Assembly: GCA_042701975.1 (NCBI GenBank)
Contig: CP170561.1
Coordinates: forward strand, 3,720,001-3,784,000
Reading direction: 5' to 3'
Origin: JAFALK01 sp042701975
GTDB taxonomy: Bacteria > Pseudomonadota > Gammaproteobacteria > Burkholderiales > Burkholderiaceae_C
Length of the DNA stretch: 64,000 nucleotides
The stretch's first letter is position 1. Every line of letters starts with the position of its first letter. Below are positions 20,189 through 31,787 of the stretch, one piece after another. The notes under the pieces are model-generated. The model did not search any database and was not told the DNA's origin. It worked only from the letters and a program-made list of their open reading frames with translations. Both the position numbers and the translations under genes were made by a program.

Positions 20189-21304
20189 ATGTCCGCTGAA
20201 TTGAAGAAGACCCCTCTCCACGCCCTGCACGTCGAACTCGGGGCCAAGATGGTTCCTTTCGGCGGCTACGACATGCCGGTGCAATACCCCACGGGCGTGA
20301 TGACCGAGCACAAGCACACCCGCGCCGCTGCCGGCCTGTTCGACGTCTCCCACATGGGCCAGGTGCTGCTGATCGGCGCCGGCGCCGATGCCGCTCTTGA
20401 AACTCTGGTGCCTGTCGACATCGTCGACCTCGGCCTGCACAAGCAGCGCTACGCCCTGTTCACGAACGACCAGGGCGGCATCCTGGACGACCTGATGGTC
20501 TGCCGCCGTGACGGCGAACTCTTCGTCGTGGTCAACGCCGGCTGCAAGGACCAGGACATCGCCCACATGCACAAGCATCTGTCGGGCAAGTGCGAAGTGA
20601 AACCCCTGCCCGACCAGGCCCTGCTCGCTCTGCAAGGCCCGCAGGCCGTGACGGTGCTCTCGCGCCTGAACGCTGGCGTCGCCCAGCTCGTCTTCATGAC
20701 CGGCGGCTTCTTCGAGCTCGACGGCATTCCCACCTTCCTGACCCGCTCCGGCTACACCGGCGAAGACGGCTTCGAGATCTCTGTGGCCGCTGACCAAGCC
20801 GAAGCGCTGGCCCGCAAGCTGCTCGCGCACGCTGAAGTGAAGCCCATCGGCCTGGGCGCCCGCGATTCGCTGCGCCTGGAAGCCGGCCTATGCCTCTACG
20901 GTCACGACATCGACACCACGACCACGCCGGTCGAAGCCTCGCTGACCTGGGCCATCCAGAAGGTGCGCCGCGCCGGCGGCGCGCGTGCCGGCGGCTACCC
21001 GGGCGCGGCCGTGATCGACCAGCAACTGCTCGAGGGCGCGGCGAAGAAGCGCGTCGGCCTTGTCAGCAGCGAACGCATGCCTGTGCGCGAAGGCTGCAGA
21101 CTGGTCGACGCCTCGGGCGCCGAGATTGGCATCGTCACCAGTGGCACGCTCGGCCCCACGGTGGGCAAGCCCGTTGCCCTGGCCTACGTGACCACGGCCA
21201 ACGCCAAGGCCGGCACCGAAGTGTTTGCCATCGTGCGCGACAAGCGCACGCCCATGACTGTTTCCCCCACTCCTTTCACCCCCAACAACTACTTCCGAGG
21301 CTGA
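20189..21304 (+). CDS. gcvT: glycine cleavage system T protein (aminomethyltransferase)
   Basis: A 371-residue protein. The start is the ATG at 20189; an upstream TTG is less likely. The N-terminal folate-binding GCV_T domain includes YDMPVQYPTGVMTEHKHTR and FDVSHMGQV; the C-terminal barrel includes RVGLVSSERMPVREG and GIVTSGTLGPTVG. It transfers the methylene group from aminomethyl-lipoyl GcvH to tetrahydrofolate and releases ammonia. First gene of the riboswitch-controlled operon, with gcvH 5 bp downstream. Confidence 0.98.
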   Translation: MSAELKKTPLHALHVELGAKMVPFGGYDMPVQYPTGVMTEHKHTRAAAGLFDVSHMGQVLLIGAGADAALETLVPVDIVDLGLHKQRYALFTNDQGGILDDLMVCRRDGELFVVVNAGCKDQDIAHMHKHLSGKCEVKPLPDQALLALQGPQAVTVLSRLNAGVAQLVFMTGGFFELDGIPTFLTRSGYTGEDGFEISVAADQAEALARKLLAHAEVKPIGLGARDSLRLEAGLCLYGHDIDTTTTPVEASLTWAIQKVRRAGGARAGGYPGAAVIDQQLLEGAAKKRVGLVSSERMPVREGCRLVDASGAEIGIVTSGTLGPTVGKPVALAYVTTANAKAGTEVFAIVRDKRTPMTVSPTPFTPNNYFRG

Positions 21305-21309
21305 AGACC

Positions 21310-21681
21310 ATGAGCATCAAGTACACCGCCGACCACGAATGGATTGAAGTCAACGGCGACATCGCCACCGTCGGCATCACCGTGCACGCACAGGACGCCC
21401 TGGGCGACATCGTGTTCGTGGACCTGCCCGAAGTCGGCAAGAGCTTTGCGGAGAAGGAAGTGGCCGGCGTGGTCGAGTCCGTCAAGGCCGCCGCCGACGT
21501 CTACATGCCCGTGACCGGCGAAGTGGTCGAAGTGAACGAAGGCCTGCGCGACGACCCCGCCTTGGCCAACACCGACCCGCTGAAGGCTGGTTGGTTCTTC
21601 AAGGTCAAGCTGGCCAAGCCGGCCGAGCTGGATGCGCTGATGGACGCCACGGCCTACGACGCGCTGCTGAAGACCCTGTAA
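21310..21681 (+). CDS. gcvH: glycine cleavage system H protein
   Basis: A 123-residue lipoyl carrier starting at 21310 (MSIKYTADHEWIEV). The lipoylation site is Lys59 in VVESVKAAADVY, and the conserved GDIVFVDLPEVG strand is present. It shuttles the aminomethyl group between GcvP, GcvT and the lipoamide dehydrogenase. It lies 5 bp after gcvT and 27 bp before gcvP. Confidence 0.98.
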   Translation: MSIKYTADHEWIEVNGDIATVGITVHAQDALGDIVFVDLPEVGKSFAEKEVAGVVESVKAAADVYMPVTGEVVEVNEGLRDDPALANTDPLKAGWFFKVKLAKPAELDALMDATAYDALLKTL

Positions 21682-21708
21682 TTTTTCGAAGAGAAGAAGC
21701 GATCAGCC

Positions 21709-24576
<2,868 letters not shown>

Positions 24577-24594
24577 GAAGCAAAGGCGAGCAAG

Positions 24595-25983
<1,389 letters not shown>

Positions 25984-26003
25984 GCGGGATCCGGCTTGCG
26001 GTT

Positions 26004-26022
26004 CTAGCTAAGCTTTAGCTAG
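26004..26022. repeat. perfect inverted repeat, stem 8, loop 3
   Basis: CTAGCTAA (26004-26011) and TTAGCTAG (26015-26022) are perfect complements around GCT. It lies just after sdaA and ahead of the truncated PIN gene. There is no T run, so it is more like an operator than an intrinsic terminator. AT-rich palindromes of this kind often sit in front of toxin-antitoxin operons; that link is inference. Confidence 0.6.
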
Positions 26023-26034
26023 GGTTCGAGCCAT

Positions 26035-26051
26035 CGACGATTCCATCGTCG
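26035..26051. repeat. perfect inverted repeat, stem 7, loop 3
   Basis: CGACGAT (26035-26041) and ATCGTCG (26045-26051) pair perfectly around TCC. It follows the 26004 palindrome by 12 bases and precedes the truncated PIN gene. Function unknown. Confidence 0.55.
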
Positions 26052-26072
26052 GCTTTAACTGGCAGCGCGGAG

Positions 26073-26396
26073 ATGAAGAAAATCACGCCGCGCCTGCAGG
26101 GCGACCACACGGAGGTGTACTTCAGCGTGGCGTCGCTCCGGGAGATCGCCATCAAGTCGGGCATCGGCAAGCTGGAGTTCCAGGCCGCGGAGGTGCGGCG
26201 CGCCGCGTTGGGCAGTGGGCTCCTGGAGCTTTCGGTACTCGGCGCGCGCATCAAGGGCTTGACCAAGCTGCCCGAGCATCACCCCGCCCCCTTCGATCGC
26301 CTGCTCGTGGCGCATGCCGCCGCCGAACCCGTGCTGCTTCTGACGGCTGACGAGAAGGTTGCTCTCTACGGCGACCATCATGTTGAGCTGATCTGA
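26073..26396 (+). pseudogene. N-terminally truncated VapC-type PIN-domain toxin
   Basis: The reading frame encodes the C-terminal ~85% of a VapC-like ribonuclease: VYFSVASLREIAIKSGIGKL with the conserved Glu, LPEHHPAPFDRLLVAHA with the third acidic residue, then LLTADEKVALYG and a terminal VELI. The expected first ~25 residues, with the LLDTHxLLW strand and first catalytic Asp, are missing. The same frame is closed by TAG at 26016 and no other frame supplies that piece. No antitoxin gene precedes it. The ATG at 26073 has GGAG directly abutting it, unsuitable for initiation. Best read as a dead remnant. Confidence 0.75.
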
Positions 26397-26436
26397 CGCC
26401 GAGGCAGGCTACGCTGCCGCCAGTTGAACGGCTTGA

Positions 26437-26601
26437 TCAGTCCGTGCGCCACGCGCCGACGATCATCGGCAGGGCCAACCGCGCCGGCGCACATCAGCGG
26501 CACATGCTGCAAACCCGGCCAGCCAACCACCGGGCAGGCGCTGATCGACAGGATCTGCACAACACGGCAGGCGCCATGGCGTGGAGAGGGGGCGCAAACA
26601 T
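26437..26601 (-). pseudogene. frameshifted N-terminal remnant of an NCS2 purine permease
   Basis: An ATG at 26601 has an ideal AGGAGG ribosome site (26608-26613). Downstream, three frames in turn read as the N-terminus of a nucleobase:cation symporter-2: DPVDQRLPGGWLAG from 26555, GLQHVPLMCAGAV from 26515, and ALPMIVGA from 26475, ending at TGA 26437. The family consensus here is VDxxLPxG...GLQHVLxMYAGAVAVPLIVG. The rest of the ~450-residue transporter is absent; the sequence runs into the PIN remnant. It lies upstream of and divergent from gntR with an operator-like palindrome 35 bp before its start, as expected for a urate/xanthine importer of the neighbouring cluster. The remaining 26602-26772 stretch holds only operator sites. 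Confidence 0.7.
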
Positions 26602-26634
26602 CGGAAACCTCCTGGCGCAGCAGGATGACGAAAA

Positions 26635-26644
26635 GTGTATACAA
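26635..26644. promoter_or_regulatory. candidate GntR operator, site 1
   Basis: GTGTATACAA contains the perfect 8-bp palindrome TGTATACA (26636-26643), fitting the T-G-T-n-n-n-A-C-A type sites of FCD-class GntR proteins. It lies just upstream of the dead permease start. The same core recurs in front of gntR and puuD. Confidence 0.6.
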
Positions 26645-26725
26645 AACATCTTTCCATTCATGCCAGGAATCAAACCTGAAAGACCAAGCCGTGAGGCGCC
26701 AAATGGGTGCACAGCGTCAACCCCT

Positions 26726-26735
26726 TTGTATACAC
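26726..26735. promoter_or_regulatory. candidate GntR operator, site 2
   Basis: TTGTATACAC, core TGTATACA at 26727-26734, lies 38 bp before the gntR start codon, a position suited to autoregulation. Confidence 0.6.
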
Positions 26736-26772
26736 TCGGTCCACAACATTTCGAGACAAGATAGTGCCTCGC

Positions 26773-27483
26773 ATGACCCGCCGCACGCGTTCGACCACGC
26801 CAGAACCCGAGACCCTCTCGCCGGGCGCGACGCAACGCATCGTCGTCAGCATCACCCAGGCCATCATCGAGCGACGCCTGATGCCCGGCACCAAGTTGGT
26901 GGAACAGAAGCTGGCCGACATCTTCGGCTGCTCCCGCACCCTCGTCCGCCAGGCCCTGAACCAGCTGAGCCGGGACAGGCTCGTCACGCTGGAACCCGCG
27001 CGTGGCGCCTTCGTGGCCCAGCCCAGCGTTGAGGAAGCGCGCCAGGTGTTCGAGCTGCGCGAGCTGCTGGAATCGGCCCTGGTCCGGCACCTGGTCACGA
27101 CGATCACCAAGGACCAGGTCAATATGCTGCGCGCCCACCTCGTCAAGGAGCAGGCCGCCGTGCGCGCGGCAGATGTGCCCGGCCGCACGCGCCTGCTGGC
27201 TGACTTTCATGTGCTGCTGGCCCGCGTGGCCGGCAACGACGTGATGGGCGACCTGATGGCCGATTTGCTGAGCCGTTCTTCGCTGATCTCGCTGATGTAC
27301 CAGTCGGCGCATTCCGCCGAGCAGTCGCATGCGGAGCACGTGGCCCTGGTGGACGCTCTCGCCCGCCGCGATGCGCGTGCTGCCGTCAAGCTGATGGCCC
27401 AGCACATCCACAGCGTGCAGAACGCGCTGTGCCTGGATCCCCAATCGATCGACCTGGCCGCGGTGCTGCGGCCAGGCCCCTGA
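26773..27483 (+). CDS. GntR family regulator, FCD class, of the purine catabolic cluster
   Basis: About 236 residues from the ATG at 26773 (MTRRTR); a GTG at 26764 is an alternative. The winged HTH (~20-85) includes QKLADIFGCSRTLVRQALNQL; the FCD effector domain (~95-220) has the helical pattern with metal-ligand-like His residues (FHVLLARVAGN, HAEHVALVDAL, AQHIHSVQ). It heads the uraD-allC/M20 genes and the same palindrome occurs before itself and puuD, so it is most likely the repressor of urate/allantoate catabolism, with a pathway intermediate as inducer (inference). uraD-allC follows 21 bp after its stop. Confidence 0.88.
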   Translation: MTRRTRSTTPEPETLSPGATQRIVVSITQAIIERRLMPGTKLVEQKLADIFGCSRTLVRQALNQLSRDRLVTLEPARGAFVAQPSVEEARQVFELRELLESALVRHLVTTITKDQVNMLRAHLVKEQAAVRAADVPGRTRLLADFHVLLARVAGNDVMGDLMADLLSRSSLISLMYQSAHSAEQSHAEHVALVDALARRDARAAVKLMAQHIHSVQNALCLDPQSIDLAAVLRPGP

Positions 27484-27504
27484 ACCTACCCGGAGGCCTC
27501 GTCC

Positions 27505-29292
27505 ATGCTGACGCTCGACGATCTCAACAAGGCCGCCACGCCCGCCGCGGTGGCGCGCTTGCTGGACGGCATCTACGAGCATTCGCCGTGGATTGCCGAG
27601 CAGGCGGCGGCGCGGCACCGCCCATTCCGAAGCCTCGCGCATCTCAAGCATGCGATGGCCATGGTGCTGCGTGAAGGTGGTCGTGACGCGCAGCTGGCGC
27701 TGATCCGCGCCCACCCCGAGCTGGCCGGCAAGGCCATGGTGGCCAAGACGCTCACAGTGGAATCCACCGGCGAGCAAGGCCGCGCCGGGCTGACCGACTG
27801 CACGCCCGAGGAGTTCGCCCGCCTGCAGCAGCTCAACGCGGACTACAACGCCAAGTTCGGCTTCCCCTTCATCCTGGCCGTGCGCGGCCCGCGCGGCCTG
27901 GGACTGGATCGGCAAGCCATCATCGCCAGCTTTGCCGAGCGGCTGACGAACCCGCCGAATTTCGAGTTCGCGGAATGCCTGCGCAACATCCATCGCATCG
28001 CGGAGATCCGCCTGAATGACAAGTTCGGTGTGCAGCCTGAGCTTGGCAATCTCGTCTGGGACTGGGCGGAGTCGTTGGCACGCTTCAGCGATGCGCCCGG
28101 TGAGTTGACCGTGACGTATCTGACCGATGCCCATCGCGGCTGCGCACGGCAACTCGCAGAGTGGATGCGTCAGGATTGCGGCTTTGACGAAGTGACGATC
28201 GACGCTGTCGGCAATGTCGTGGGCGTATACCTCGGTGCCGAGATCGACGGCCCGCGCCTGCTCACCGGCAGCCACTACGACACCGTGCGCAACGGCGGCA
28301 AGTACGACGGGAGACTGGGCATCTTTGTGCCCATGGCCGTCGTGCGCGAGCTTCATCGCGCCAGGTGCCGTCTGCCCTTTGGCATCGAGGTGGTCGGCTT
28401 TGCAGAAGAAGAAGGCCAGCGCTTCAAAGCCACCTTCCTCGGCTCGGGCGCGCTGGTCGGGCAATTCAATCCGGCCTGGCTGGAACAGCAGGACGCCGAC
28501 GGCATCACGATGCGCGAAGCGATGGCGCATGCCGGGCTGAAGCTGGCGGACATCCCTGGCTTGGAGCGCGATCCGGCGCGCTACCTGGGCTTCGTCGAAG
28601 TCCACATCGAGCAAGGCCCGGTGCTCAACGCATTGGATCTGCCGCTGGGCATCGTCACCAGCATCAACGGCTCGGCCCGCTTCGTCGGCGAGGTGATCGG
28701 CATGGCCAGCCATGCGGGCACCACGCCCATGGGCCAACGCCACGATGCCGCCGCCGCCGTGGCCGAGCTGGCGCTCTACCTGGAAGAACGCGCGGCGGCC
28801 GTGCCTGATCTCGTCGGCACCATGGGCATGCTGAACGTGCCCAACGGTTCGGTGAACGTCGTGCCCGGCAAATGCAGCTTCAGCCTCGACATCCGCGCCA
28901 CGACCAACGCCGTGCGCGATGCCTGCGTGAGCGACGTGCAGGCCCGACTGAAAGACATCTGCGCGCGTCGGGGCCTGAACTACCGGCTGGAAGAAAGCCT
29001 GCGCGCCAGCGCCGCGCCGAGCGACGCGGCCTGGCAATCGCGCTGGGAAGCCGCCGTCGATGCCCTGGGCCTGCCCGCGTACCGCATGCCCAGCGGCGCC
29101 GGCCATGACGCGATGAAGCTGCACGAGCGCATGCCGCAGGCCATGCTCTTCGTGCGCGGCCTGAACGCCGGCATCAGCCACAACCCGCGCGAATCGATCA
29201 CGGCGGACGACGCCGAACTCAGCGTGCGCGCCTTCCAGCACCTGCTCGATCAGCTCGCACCGCCCGAAAGCCGAGGATTCCAATCCCCATGA
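27505..29292 (+). CDS. fused OHCU decarboxylase / allantoate amidohydrolase
   Basis: A 595-residue two-domain protein. Residues 1-~165 are UraD: His70 in RAHPELAG is the catalytic histidine, and the TxESTGEQGRAGL segment carries the Glu partner. Residues ~175-590 are an M20-family AllC-type amidohydrolase: LLTGSHYDTVRNGGKYDGRLG, EEEGQRF, EVHIEQGP, HAGTTPM, and the final His in AGISHNPRES. The first domain makes S-allantoin from OHCU; the second hydrolyses allantoate to ureidoglycine/ureidoglycolate. Fusing two non-consecutive steps (allantoinase acts between them) gives coordinated dosage. It overlaps the next gene by 4 bp. Confidence 0.92.
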   Translation: MLTLDDLNKAATPAAVARLLDGIYEHSPWIAEQAAARHRPFRSLAHLKHAMAMVLREGGRDAQLALIRAHPELAGKAMVAKTLTVESTGEQGRAGLTDCTPEEFARLQQLNADYNAKFGFPFILAVRGPRGLGLDRQAIIASFAERLTNPPNFEFAECLRNIHRIAEIRLNDKFGVQPELGNLVWDWAESLARFSDAPGELTVTYLTDAHRGCARQLAEWMRQDCGFDEVTIDAVGNVVGVYLGAEIDGPRLLTGSHYDTVRNGGKYDGRLGIFVPMAVVRELHRARCRLPFGIEVVGFAEEEGQRFKATFLGSGALVGQFNPAWLEQQDADGITMREAMAHAGLKLADIPGLERDPARYLGFVEVHIEQGPVLNALDLPLGIVTSINGSARFVGEVIGMASHAGTTPMGQRHDAAAAVAELALYLEERAAAVPDLVGTMGMLNVPNGSVNVVPGKCSFSLDIRATTNAVRDACVSDVQARLKDICARRGLNYRLEESLRASAAPSDAAWQSRWEAAVDALGLPAYRMPSGAGHDAMKLHERMPQAMLFVRGLNAGISHNPRESITADDAELSVRAFQHLLDQLAPPESRGFQSP

Positions 29293-30518
29293 CTGAAAAC
29301 CATGCCCAGCTCGATCGCTGGATCGACGCGCATTTCGATGAAGAGACGCGCTTCCTGCAGGAGCTCGTGCGCGTGCCCACCGACACGCCGCCCGGCAACA
29401 ACGCGCCGCATGCCGAGCGCACCGCCGAGCTGCTCTCAGCCTTCGGCTTCCAGGCCGAGAAGCACGCCGTACCGCAACAGCAGGTGCGCGACTATGGCCT
29501 GCAAAGCCTGACCAATCTCATCGTGCGCCGCCGCTATGGCGAAGGCGGCCCGGTCATCGCCCTCAATGCCCACGGCGACGTGGTGCCGCCCGGCGAAGGT
29601 TGGACGCACGATCCCTATGGCGGTGAGATCGCCGACGGCAAGCTCTACGGCCGCGCCTCTGCGGTCAGCAAAAGCGACTTCGCCAGCTTCACCTTCGCCG
29701 TGCGCGCGCTCGAATCGCTGGGGCGCCCACTGAAGGGCGGTGTCGAGCTGCACTTCACCTACGACGAGGAATTCGGCGGCGAGCTTGGCCCGGGCTGGCT
29801 GCTTTCGCAAGGGCTGACGAAGCCCGACTATCTCGTTGCCGCCGGCTTCGGCTACCAGGTCGTGACCGCCCACAACGGCTGCCTGCAGATGGAGATCACC
29901 GTCCACGGCGTGATGGCTCACGCGGCGATTCCAGAGACGGGCGTCGATGCGCTGCAGGCTGCCACCGGCATCCTCACCGCTCTGTATGCCCAGAACGCGA
30001 TCTACAAGCAGACACGCTCGAAGATCGCGGGCATCAACCACCCCTACCTGAATGTGGGCCGCATCGAGGGTGGCACCAACACCAACGTCGTTCCCGGCAA
30101 GGTCGTGCTGCGCCTGGATCGCCGCATGATTCCTGAAGAGAACCCCGTCGAGGTGGAAGCCAGCGTGCGCCGGGTGATCGCTGACGCCGCAGCGCGCTAC
30201 CCCGGCGTTCGCGTGGACATCAAGCGCTTGTTGCTGGCGCAATCACTCACGCCGCTGCCGGGCAACCGACCGCTGGTGGAAGCACTGCGCCGCAATGGCG
30301 AGGCGGTGTTCGGCGAGCCCATCCCGGAATCCGGCACGCCGCTGTACACCGATGTGCGGCTCTACTGCGCGCAAGGCATCCCGGCCGTGATCTACGGCGC
30401 CGGGCCGCGCACGGTGCGGGAGTCCAACGCCAAGCGCGCGGACGAGCACGTGGTGCTAGAAGACCTGCGCCGCGCCACGAAGGTCGTGGCACGAACGCTG
30501 CTCGATCTGCTGAGCTGA
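29289..30518 (+). CDS. M20 family peptidase/amidohydrolase
   Basis: A 409-residue ArgE/DapE-like protein overlapping the UraD-AllC gene by 4 bp. Recognisable are His95-x-Asp97 (NAHGDVV), Glu160-Glu161 (TYDEEFGGE), a lid-domain segment with HGVMAHAAIPETGVDAL, and a late His in ADEHVV. The usual bridging Asp of GRGxxDxK reads Val126 (GRASAVSK), and the usual VGEPT glutamate region reads AAGFGY. It may therefore use an altered metal site. Given context it could act on a ureido or carbamoyl intermediate of purine breakdown, but no specific reaction can be assigned. It converges on puuD with a 4-bp gap. Confidence 0.75.
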   Translation: MTENHAQLDRWIDAHFDEETRFLQELVRVPTDTPPGNNAPHAERTAELLSAFGFQAEKHAVPQQQVRDYGLQSLTNLIVRRRYGEGGPVIALNAHGDVVPPGEGWTHDPYGGEIADGKLYGRASAVSKSDFASFTFAVRALESLGRPLKGGVELHFTYDEEFGGELGPGWLLSQGLTKPDYLVAAGFGYQVVTAHNGCLQMEITVHGVMAHAAIPETGVDALQAATGILTALYAQNAIYKQTRSKIAGINHPYLNVGRIEGGTNTNVVPGKVVLRLDRRMIPEENPVEVEASVRRVIADAAARYPGVRVDIKRLLLAQSLTPLPGNRPLVEALRRNGEAVFGEPIPESGTPLYTDVRLYCAQGIPAVIYGAGPRTVRESNAKRADEHVVLEDLRRATKVVARTLLDLLS

Positions 30519-30522
30519 AAGA

Positions 30523-31731
30523 TCAGCGCCCAGACCAGCGCGCAATTACCGCGCGCTCTTCCGGCGTCATCTGCGTGAGGTTGGCCAGCGGCATGGTGTT
30601 GGTGGCCACGGCCTTCTTCATGCGCTCGGCCGAGGCGACGATGGCGGCCTCACTGTCCAGCCGCACGCCGGCCGGTGGGGCCGAGAACCCCGGCTGCGTC
30701 GGGTGCTCGGCGTGGCAGGCCACACAGCGCTGCTGCACGATGGCCGAGACATCGGCCAGGTTCACCGCATGGGTCTTTGTCGTCGAAACGGACGCCGGCA
30801 CATTGGCCGCCGCCGTGATCCACGCGTTCACTGCCAACAGTGCCACGCCCGCCACGGGCAGCGCCCAGACATTGCGGCCGCGATGACGCAGCACGAAGAA
30901 CTGGCGGATCAGCGCGCCGGCCCCAATGAACAGCACCATCACGATCCAGGCGCGATCGCTGCCGTAGGTGAAGGCGTAGTGGTTGCTGATCATCAGGAAC
31001 ACAACCGGCAGCGTGAAATACGTGTTGTGGACTGAGCGCTGCTTGCCGCGCTTGCCGTCCAGCGGGTTGGGCGCTTGCCCGGCCTTGAGCGCCGCCACCA
31101 TGCGGCGCTGGCCCGGGATGATCCAGAAGAACACGTTCGCCGACATGCCCGTGGCCATCACCGCGCCCGTGATCAGGAAGGCCGCACGGCCCTGGTAGAT
31201 GTGAGCCGTGAGGTAGGCCACGCCCACCATCATCAGCGCCACGGCGATGCTCAAGAACCCATCGCGCTCCATGTCCGGACTGATGAGCCTGCACAGCCCG
31301 TCGTAGACCAGCCAGCCGAAGACGAGGAAGCACACGGCCGTGCCGGCGGCGTCCACCTCGGACATCTGCGCCGCCCAGGCCCAGGGGCTGGACGTATTGA
31401 TCAGGTAGAGGCCCGGGCTGGCGAGGTAGAGCACCGAGAACAGCGCGAAGCCCGAGAGCCAGGTGGTGTAGGACTTCCAGAACGACCAGTGCAGGTCGTC
31501 CGGCAGCTCGGGCGGGTTGGTCAGGAACTTCTGGTTGTTGTAGAAGCCCCCACCGTGCACCGCCCACATCTCGCCGAACATGCCGAGCTTCTTCTTCTCT
31601 TCGCTCTTGGGCGGATGCAGGCTGTTGTCCAGCATCACGAAGTAGATGGACTCGCCGATCCAGGCAATGGCCGCGACGACGTGCAGCCAGCGCAGCAGCA
31701 GGTTGACCCAATCGTGAAACACAACGTCCAT
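30523..31731 (-). CDS. puuD: membrane-bound urate hydroxylase with cytochrome c domain
   Basis: A 402-residue protein. About eight transmembrane helices (residues ~10-310) with conserved histidines and the GGGFYNNQKF and PGQRRMV loops are followed by a periplasmic cytochrome c domain with heme site Cys336-V-A-Cys339-His340 and a downstream Met ligand candidate (TMPLANL). This is the PuuD architecture: oxidation of urate to 5-hydroxyisourate coupled to the respiratory chain rather than to O2 and peroxide. It stands opposite the uraD-allC/M20 genes with tail-to-tail spacing of 4 bp. Its promoter carries the TGTATACA operator at 31756. Confidence 0.93.
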   Translation of the reverse strand: MDVVFHDWVNLLLRWLHVVAAIAWIGESIYFVMLDNSLHPPKSEEKKKLGMFGEMWAVHGGGFYNNQKFLTNPPELPDDLHWSFWKSYTTWLSGFALFSVLYLASPGLYLINTSSPWAWAAQMSEVDAAGTAVCFLVFGWLVYDGLCRLISPDMERDGFLSIAVALMMVGVAYLTAHIYQGRAAFLITGAVMATGMSANVFFWIIPGQRRMVAALKAGQAPNPLDGKRGKQRSVHNTYFTLPVVFLMISNHYAFTYGSDRAWIVMVLFIGAGALIRQFFVLRHRGRNVWALPVAGVALLAVNAWITAAANVPASVSTTKTHAVNLADVSAIVQQRCVACHAEHPTQPGFSAPPAGVRLDSEAAIVASAERMKKAVATNTMPLANLTQMTPEERAVIARWSGR

Positions 31732-31754
31732 GACAACTCCGGTGATTCGGAAAA

Positions 31755-31764
31755 TTGTATACAG
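31755..31764. promoter_or_regulatory. candidate GntR operator, site 3
   Basis: TTGTATACAG, core TGTATACA at 31756-31763, lies 24 bp upstream of the puuD start codon. Identical core to the sites before gntR and the dead permease, 5 kb away. Confidence 0.65.
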
Positions 31765-31777
31765 ACGGAACGAGCGA

Positions 31778-31787
31778 TTGTCTACAC
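31778..31787. promoter_or_regulatory. candidate GntR operator, degenerate site 4
   Basis: TTGTCTACAC differs from site 2 by one base and lies 23 bp (about two helical turns) from site 3. It overlaps the stop codon of the diguanylate cyclase gene. Confidence 0.35.

Noticed and set aside
26494..29283. 929-codon open frame on the minus strand opposite gntR and uraD-allC
   Set aside because: It runs antisense to well-supported genes, its translation is rich in Arg, Ala, Gly and His without family motifs, and such long antisense frames are expected at high GC. Only its last part overlaps the permease remnant.
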